The notes below the pieces were generated by a model. The model was not told the origin of the DNA, made no database searches, and saw nothing but the letters and a program-made list of their open reading frames with translations. The position numbers and the translations under genes were made by a program. A stretch of DNA of 11,121 nucleotides from Solirubrobacterales bacterium (GTDB lineage Bacteria; Actinomycetota; Thermoleophilia; Solirubrobacterales; Solirubrobacteraceae). The stretch lies in assembly GCA_019240015.1 (NCBI GenBank), contig JAFAZB010000124.1, forward strand, positions 1 through 11,121. Reading direction: 5' to 3'. Below, one piece after another: positions 6,988 through 11,121 of the stretch; within the stretch, counting starts at the first letter, position 1, and each line of letters opens with the position of its first letter.

Positions 6988-8016
6988 TCATGCAGACCAC
7001 CAGGCGGCTAGCACGCGGCGCCAGTTCGACCACGCGATCGCCGCCAGCTCGCGATCGCTGAATCCGGCCTGCGCCAGCGCGTCGACCACTCGCGGAATCC
7101 CCGCCACGTCTCCCAGTTCAGCTGGAATCGTCGCGCCGTCGAAATCCGAGCCGAGCGCCACGTGCTCGGCGCCGATCCGCTCGGCGATGTAGCTCGCGTG
7201 CCGCGCGATCAGTGCCAGCGGGGTGTCCGGATCCTCGGCGAAGTCGGGGCGCAGGAAAGCGCACGCGAACACAACCCCCACCAACCCGCCCGAGGAACCG
7301 ATCTCGTCGAGCTGAGCGTCGGTCAGGTTGCGCGAGGTTGCACACAGCCGATGCGCTGCCGAGTGGCTTGCGACCAGCGGGCCGAGCTCGGCTCTGGCCA
7401 CATCCCAGAATCCGGCCTCGTTCAGATGGCTGAGGTCGACCATGATTCCGAGCTCGCGGCAGCGAGCCACCAGTTCGTGGCCGGCGGCGGTCAGCCCTGG
7501 TCCCGTGTCAGGCAACGACGGCGAGACGAACGGCACTCCGTGGGCGAACGCGTTTGCGCGGCTCCACACCGGTCCGAGTGAGCGCAGCCCCGCCTGGTAC
7601 CAGAGCTCCAATGACTCGAGCGAGGGGCCGATCGCCTCGGCACCCTCGAGGTGGAGCACCGCGGCCGGCGGGCCCTCGTCGCCGTGGGCCGCGTCGAGAT
7701 CGCCGACCGAGCGCGCAACGCGAACCTGACCTTGACGCGCGAGCGCGAACAGGCGCCCGGCGGCGGCGGCGGCGTGCGCAGCGGCCCGGCCGGTCTCGAT
7801 CGGCGGCGCGAGCTCGTACTCCAGCACGCCGTCATCGCGCGGAACGGGAATCGAGTTCTCGGTCGGGGAGGGGGTGAAGACCGAGAAGATTCCGCCCCTG
7901 ACGCCGCCGGCGCGCATCCGCGGCAGGTCGAGGTGACCGCCTGGGCGACCGCCGGCGATCAACCGGTGATCCTCACGGGTCAGCGCGTCGTTGTGACCGT
8001 CGAATACGGCGATCAT
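6988..8016 (-). CDS. Peptidase family M19 (membrane-dipeptidase-like) metalloenzyme
   Basis: A 342-residue TIM-barrel zinc hydrolase. Family M19 cleaves dipeptides, including ones with a D-residue at the C-terminal side. The zinc ligands fit the human enzyme's pattern: H8 and D10 in DGHND, bridging E124 in LHLEGAEAIG, H197 in VDLSHLNE and H218 in ASHSAAH, the last two 21 apart as in human DPEP1. R229-N230 and the catalytic aspartate D291 in GSDFDG are present. The position of the human substrate-binding H152 reads GPVWSRANAF, so Trp or Ser replaces His, as I recall for a bacterial subgroup. No signal peptide is seen, so it is likely cytoplasmic. The frame stays open to 8142, but that start would overlap the divergent TetR gene; ATG 8016 puts the family's first strand at the N-terminus and has a -10-like TACGGT 7 bases upstream. 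Confidence 0.92.
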   Translation of the reverse strand: MIAVFDGHNDALTREDHRLIAGGRPGGHLDLPRMRAGGVRGGIFSVFTPSPTENSIPVPRDDGVLEYELAPPIETGRAAAHAAAAAGRLFALARQGQVRVARSVGDLDAAHGDEGPPAAVLHLEGAEAIGPSLESLELWYQAGLRSLGPVWSRANAFAHGVPFVSPSLPDTGPGLTAAGHELVARCRELGIMVDLSHLNEAGFWDVARAELGPLVASHSAAHRLCATSRNLTDAQLDEIGSSGGLVGVVFACAFLRPDFAEDPDTPLALIARHASYIAERIGAEHVALGSDFDGATIPAELGDVAGIPRVVDALAQAGFSDRELAAIAWSNWRRVLAAWWSA

Positions 8017-8023
8017 CCCCGCG

Positions 8024-8029
8024 ACCGTA
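8024..8029 (-). promoter_or_regulatory. -10-like element before M19 dipeptidase gene
   Basis: TACGGT on the minus strand, separated by 7 bases from the ATG at 8016, with no ribosome site. This spacing would put the transcription start on or next to the start codon. Confidence 0.45.
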
Positions 8030-8071
8030 GCGATGCACGTCGCGGGGACGCGCCGGCGCGAGGAGCGGGAA

Positions 8072-8087
8072 CCTACAGACGTGTAGG
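8072..8087. promoter_or_regulatory. Candidate TetR operator, perfect palindrome
   Basis: CCTACA-GACG-TGTAGG has six-base arms that match perfectly around four bases, and the core TACAnnnnTGTA is a form common among TetR-family operators. It sits in the 106-base gap between the divergent M19 and TetR genes, covering the place where the -35 of the TetR promoter should be (17-18 bases before TACCTT at 8106). It lies about 43 bases upstream of the M19 -10 element. This suggests autorepression of the TetR gene; effect on the M19 gene is less certain. Confidence 0.6.
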
Positions 8088-8105
8088 CACAGGGCCCGCG
8101 GGTGC

Positions 8106-8111
8106 TACCTT
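8106..8111 (+). promoter_or_regulatory. -10-like element before TetR gene
   Basis: TACCTT ends 11 bases before the ATG at 8123. Its presence argues against the in-frame GTG at 8102 as the start, because that codon lies upstream of the -10. The candidate operator at 8072-8087 overlaps the expected -35. Confidence 0.45.
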
Positions 8112-8122
8112 CCCCGACCGGG

Positions 8123-8770
8123 ATGCTGCCCCGACGCTCCACGGAGGCGTCCGCCCGGCCGCGGCGGCGCTATGCGCCACGGATGCCGCCAGAGCAACGC
8201 CGCGAGCAGCTGATCGACGCCGCGCTGAACGTGATCCTCGAGCAGGGCTACGGCGGCGTCTCGATCGAAGCGATCGCCCGCAAGGCGGGCGTGACTCGTC
8301 CCGTGGTCTACGACCACTTCCCCAACCTCGCGACGCTGCTGCATGCCCTGATCGAGCGCGAGGAACGCTACGCGCTCGCTCAGCTCGAGCAGGTGGTACC
8401 CGAGGACCCCGGTCAGCGGGACCCCGCCGAGCTGTTGAGTACCGGCGTACGGAGGTTCCTCGAGGCGGTGGCCAGCCGGCCCGCCACGTGGCGGATCATC
8501 CTGCTGCCGCTGGACGGGACGCCCGCGATCGTCCGCGAGCACGTCGAGACCAACCGCGCGCGCACGCTCGAGCGGATCGAGCGGCTCGCCCGCTGGGCGA
8601 TCGGTCGACCGGGCATGCCCGGGCAGATCGACGTCGAGCTGATCGCCCGGGCCATTCGCAGCCTCGGCGAGGAGGCCGGGCGCATGGTGCTGACCGATCC
8701 GCAGGGCTATTCGCCTGAGCGATACGAGCGCTTCGCGCGGGCGGTCATGAGCCTCGTCTGGCGCACTTAG
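8123..8770 (+). CDS. TetR-family transcriptional regulator
   Basis: A 215-residue regulator. After a basic N-tail comes the TetR DNA-binding domain: helix 1 in RREQLIDAALNVILEQGYGG (26-45), then the helix-turn-helix VSIEAIARKAGVTRPVVYDHF (46-66) and the LATLLHALIEREE continuation. The C-terminal ligand and dimer domain runs to about residue 210; its ligand is unknown. Possible starts are GTG 8102, ATG 8123 and ATG 8183. I prefer 8123 because TACCTT at 8106-8111 looks like its -10, and because the basic tail just before MPPEQRREQ is usual in this group. The gene is divergent from M19 and 68 bases before the MmpL gene on the same strand, so MmpL is its likeliest target, as for many TetR-MmpL pairs. 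Confidence 0.92.
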   Translation: MLPRRSTEASARPRRRYAPRMPPEQRREQLIDAALNVILEQGYGGVSIEAIARKAGVTRPVVYDHFPNLATLLHALIEREERYALAQLEQVVPEDPGQRDPAELLSTGVRRFLEAVASRPATWRIILLPLDGTPAIVREHVETNRARTLERIERLARWAIGRPGMPGQIDVELIARAIRSLGEEAGRMVLTDPQGYSPERYERFARAVMSLVWRT

Positions 8771-8813
8771 CCGCGACTTGGGCGGCGACGCTCGCACGCG
8801 TAACCGCGCGCCG

Positions 8814-8825
8814 GGACCGAGGTCC
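8814..8825. promoter_or_regulatory. Short inverted repeat abutting MmpL -10 element
   Basis: GGACC-GA-GGTCC, five-base arms around two bases, ends one base before the TAATAT element. It differs from the palindrome at 8072-8087. It could be an operator or a chance repeat. Confidence 0.25.
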
Positions 8826-8831
8826 TAATAT
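8826..8831 (+). promoter_or_regulatory. -10 element of MmpL gene, probable leaderless start
   Basis: TAATAT is strikingly AT-rich for this DNA and stands 7 bases before the ATG at 8839, so transcription would begin at or beside the A of the start codon. There is no Shine-Dalgarno. A -35 is not obvious. This means the MmpL gene can be expressed independently of the TetR gene. Confidence 0.55.
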
Positions 8832-8838
8832 CGCGCCA

Positions 8839-11019
8839 ATGCGCAAGTCGACCGAGCTGGTGCTGTCCCACCGCCGGATCGTGCTGGTGCTGTGGCTCGT
8901 GTTGTTCGTGCTCGGGGGGGCGGGAGCGGCGAACGTCGGCTCGCTGCTCTCAAACCAGTTCAGCGTGCCGGGGTCGCCATCGCAGAACGGACTGACGCTG
9001 CTTCACGACCGATTCCACGAACGCAGCGACGGCGCGTTCACGTTGGTCGCGCAGTCCACCGGGGGTTCGCTCGACATGGCGGCGATCGAGGCCGCAGCCC
9101 AGCGCGGCGCGGCCGCGGTCAGCGGCGGGAAAGCCGGACCGGCGCTGCGCGCTGGCAGCGGTGTCGCCTACGTCGAGATCGACACCCCGCTCGAGAACGT
9201 GGCGGCGTCGAACCGCACGACAGCGGTACGCCATGCGATCGGACAGGTCGCGGGGATCCGCTTCTACCTGACGGGGTTTCCCGCGATCAACCACGACACG
9301 ACTCCCTTGTACGGGAAGGATCTCGCTCGGGGCGAGGAGATCGCGGTGCCGATCGCGGTGGTGGTGATGGCGTTCATGTTCGCCACCCTCGGGGCGATTG
9401 TGGTTCCGCTGTTGTTCGCGGCGGTCACGATCACGACCACGCTCGGGCTCGTCTGGATCGTCGCCCATCTGACCACGATGGCCACCTACGTGACCAACAT
9501 CGTGTCGCTGATCGGAATCGCGATCGCGGTCGACTATTCGATGCTGGTGGTGTTCCGGTACCGGGAGGAGCTCGCGCGAACAGAGGACCCGCGTGAGGCG
9601 CTGCTGCGCACGATGACCACCGCCGGTCGGGCCACGATCTTCTCCGGGCTGACCGTCGCGATCGGGCTCGCCCTGCTGGCCTTCATGCCGTTGCCCTTCA
9701 TCCGCTCGATGGGAATCGGCGGCCTGCTGATCCCACTCGTCAGCGTGGCTGCCTCGGCGACGCTGCTGCCGGCCCTCCTGTCGCTGCTCGGCCGCGGCGT
9801 GAACCGGTTCTCCCTCCTGCCGCGCGGGATGATGGCGCGCCGCACGGCGGCCGACCGGGGGTTCTGGACCCGGCTGGCGCGGACGATCATGCGCCATCCG
9901 GTGCCGATCCTGGTGGGCGCCGCCGCGGTGATGCTGGCGGTCGCGTATCCCGCCACACAGCTGAAGGTCACCGGCGGCGACAACCGCGGCTATCCGTCCG
10001 GCACGGAGGCGACGGACGGTCTGTTCTTGCTCGAGCGGACGCTCGGGGCCGGCTCGCTGGCGCCAAACCAGATCCTGATCGACACCGGGAGCGCGCGCGG
10101 AGCGATCACGTCCGGGGTCGTGGCCGCCGAACGCCGACTGGTGGCCTTGCTGTATGCCGACCCCGCGGTCAACCGCTCGACGATTGCGGCTCCTTTCCTG
10201 ACCACGCCGCAGCGGGCCCACAGCGCGAGCCTGCTCGACCCGACCGAGCAGATCGCGCAGATCCGTGCAGCCGCCTATCAGGACTCCGGCACCGCCCAGG
10301 CGATGCACCTGGTGCACCGGATCCGCGATCGCTATATCCCGCAGGCGAACTTCGGCACGGCCCGGGTGTTGGTGACCGGCGCGCCCGCGTTCGGCGTCGA
10401 CTTCGTCGCCAAGGCGTACGGGGCCTTCCCATGGCTCGTCGCGGCCGTGCTGGTGATCAGCTACTTCGTGTTGCTGCGGGCCTTCCGGTCGATCGTGCTG
10501 CCAGTCAAGGCCGTGTTCATGAACCTGTTGTCGGTCGGCGCGACCTATGGCGTGCTGGTGCTGTTCTTCCAGCATGGGGTCGGCCACGACCTGCTGGGGC
10601 TCAAGTCGAGCCCCCAGATCGACGGTTGGATCCCGATCTTCCTGTTCGCGATGCTGTTCGGCCTGTCGATGGACTACGAAGTGTTCCTGCTGTCCCGCAT
10701 GCGCGAGGAGTGGGATGAAGCCCACGACAACGAGCACGCGGTCGCCTTCGGGCTGGAGCACACCGGCCGGATCATCACCGCGGCGGCGATCATCATGATC
10801 GCTGCCTTCGCCGGCTTCACGGCGGGCGAGTTCGTCGGCCTGCAGGAATTCGGCATCGGCCTGTCGGCCGCGATCCTGCTCGACGCCACGATCGTCCGCG
10901 CACTACTCGTCCCGGCCACGATGAAGCTCGTGGGGCGCTGGAACTGGTACCTGCCGGACGGGGTGCGCAAGGCCATGCGGCTCGCGCCCACTCCGCTCGG
11001 CGCCCGCGCGGCGCGCTGA
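8839..11019 (+). CDS. MmpL-family RND transporter
   Basis: A 726-residue inner-membrane exporter of the MmpL/RND superfamily, driven by the proton gradient. It shows the two-fold repeat of the family: TM1 near 13-31, an extracytoplasmic loop to about 165, then TM2-6 (about 168-317); a cytoplasmic linker; TM7 near 355-371, a second loop (about 373-528), and TM8-12 (about 530-690). The paired Asp-Tyr residues of the proton relay are present in both halves: D232-Y233 in IAIAVDYSM and D612-Y613 in FGLSMDYEVF. Mycobacterial MmpLs are usually larger (about 950 residues, with extended loops and C-tail), so this is the compact form. Likely cargo is a lipid, pigment or hydrophobic toxic compound, but no biosynthetic gene nearby names it. 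It follows the TetR gene and is closed by a strong hairpin. Confidence 0.93.
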   Translation: MRKSTELVLSHRRIVLVLWLVLFVLGGAGAANVGSLLSNQFSVPGSPSQNGLTLLHDRFHERSDGAFTLVAQSTGGSLDMAAIEAAAQRGAAAVSGGKAGPALRAGSGVAYVEIDTPLENVAASNRTTAVRHAIGQVAGIRFYLTGFPAINHDTTPLYGKDLARGEEIAVPIAVVVMAFMFATLGAIVVPLLFAAVTITTTLGLVWIVAHLTTMATYVTNIVSLIGIAIAVDYSMLVVFRYREELARTEDPREALLRTMTTAGRATIFSGLTVAIGLALLAFMPLPFIRSMGIGGLLIPLVSVAASATLLPALLSLLGRGVNRFSLLPRGMMARRTAADRGFWTRLARTIMRHPVPILVGAAAVMLAVAYPATQLKVTGGDNRGYPSGTEATDGLFLLERTLGAGSLAPNQILIDTGSARGAITSGVVAAERRLVALLYADPAVNRSTIAAPFLTTPQRAHSASLLDPTEQIAQIRAAAYQDSGTAQAMHLVHRIRDRYIPQANFGTARVLVTGAPAFGVDFVAKAYGAFPWLVAAVLVISYFVLLRAFRSIVLPVKAVFMNLLSVGATYGVLVLFFQHGVGHDLLGLKSSPQIDGWIPIFLFAMLFGLSMDYEVFLLSRMREEWDEAHDNEHAVAFGLEHTGRIITAAAIIMIAAFAGFTAGEFVGLQEFGIGLSAAILLDATIVRALLVPATMKLVGRWNWYLPDGVRKAMRLAPTPLGARAAR

Positions 11020-11026
11020 TTAAACG

Positions 11027-11057
11027 CGACGGGGACCCGCTTCCAGGGTCCCCGTCG
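11027..11057 (+). terminator. Strong GC-rich terminator hairpin after MmpL gene
   Basis: CGACGGGGACCC and GGGTCCCCGTCG form a perfect 12-base-pair stem with a 7-base loop (11039-11045), starting 7 bases after the MmpL stop codon. No T-run follows, which is common for intrinsic-type terminators of high-GC actinobacteria. It could act on both strands. Confidence 0.75.
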
Positions 11058-11071
11058 GTGATCCCACTCGT

Positions 11072-11096
11072 CGCGTCCACGGCCGGGTTGGACGCG
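11072..11096. terminator. Second stem-loop downstream of MmpL terminator
   Basis: CGCGTCCA (11072-11079) and TGGACGCG (11089-11096) pair perfectly over 8 bases around a 9-base loop, 15 bases after the first hairpin. It may be a back-up terminator or that of a convergent gene beyond the window. I see no gene in 11058-11121. Confidence 0.4.
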
Positions 11097-11121
11097 TCTT
11101 CCGGGAGATCGATTCCGCAGC

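Noticed and set aside
6004..7011. A 335-codon plus-strand frame across the end of the ParB-like gene and the MBL gene
   Set aside because: Composition is that of a shadow frame, and the minus strand encodes a clear MBL-fold protein.
8017..8142. N-terminal extension of the M19 dipeptidase
   Set aside because: It is Arg/Ser-rich, overlaps the divergent TetR start and the palindrome, and the family's first strand begins at ATG 8016.
8950..10761. A 603-codon open frame on the minus strand opposite the MmpL gene
   Set aside because: Its product is almost only Arg, His, Asp, Gln and Gly with no domain, as expected for the antisense frame of a GC-rich gene. The plus-strand protein is an unmistakable MmpL.

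Overview
The window is GC-rich DNA with tightly packed genes, strong G/C bias at third codon positions, GTG as well as ATG starts, and gene families typical of high-GC Gram-positive bacteria: an LpqY-SugABC-type sugar importer, an MmpL transporter, a TetR regulator and a bacterial M19 dipeptidase. An actinobacterium fits best. The start-proximal -10 motifs and protein wording suggest the Thermoleophilia/Solirubrobacterales branch, but that is inference. I see no mobile element, CRISPR array, tRNA or rRNA, and no gene-free stretch longer than about 160 bases.

Layout, left to right. (1) 2-370, plus strand: the 3' part of a phosphoribosyltransferase that begins before the window. (2) 416-892, minus strand: a small secreted CHRD-domain lipoprotein. 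(3) 1053-5301, plus strand: a four-gene ABC importer operon in the order lipoprotein, permease, permease, ATPase, strongly resembling the mycobacterial trehalose importer LpqY-SugA-SugB-SugC. Stop and start codons overlap at both permease boundaries. (4) 5327-6193, plus strand: a ParB/sulfiredoxin-fold protein with a DGHHR motif, 25 bases behind the ATPase gene, with its own likely promoter. (5) 6190-6900, minus strand: a metallo-beta-lactamase-fold hydrolase whose 3' end overlaps the ParB-like gene by 4 bases. (6) 6988-8016, minus strand: a peptidase family M19 (membrane-dipeptidase-like) metalloenzyme. (7) 8123-8770, plus strand: a TetR regulator divergent from the dipeptidase, with a clean palindrome between them. 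(8) 8839-11019, plus strand: an MmpL-type RND transporter, followed by a strong terminator hairpin at 11027-11057.

How the parts may work together. The operon should bring trehalose or a related alpha-glucoside into the cytoplasm: the lipoprotein binds it outside, the two permeases form the channel and the ATPase drives transport. The ParB-like protein is a plausible partner by position and by a DGHHR motif reminiscent of SerK/DUF1015 kinases, but its function is unknown. The TetR protein probably represses itself through the palindrome over its promoter and may control the downstream MmpL exporter and perhaps the dipeptidase.

The most general observation concerns gene starts. At least four transcription units (ParB-like, M19, TetR, MmpL) have a TANNNT -10-like hexamer 7 to 11 bases before the ATG and no Shine-Dalgarno sequence, as expected for leaderless or nearly leaderless mRNAs. 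Two other genes (the sugar-binding lipoprotein and the MBL hydrolase) make better sense if they start at near-cognate ATA and ATC codons.
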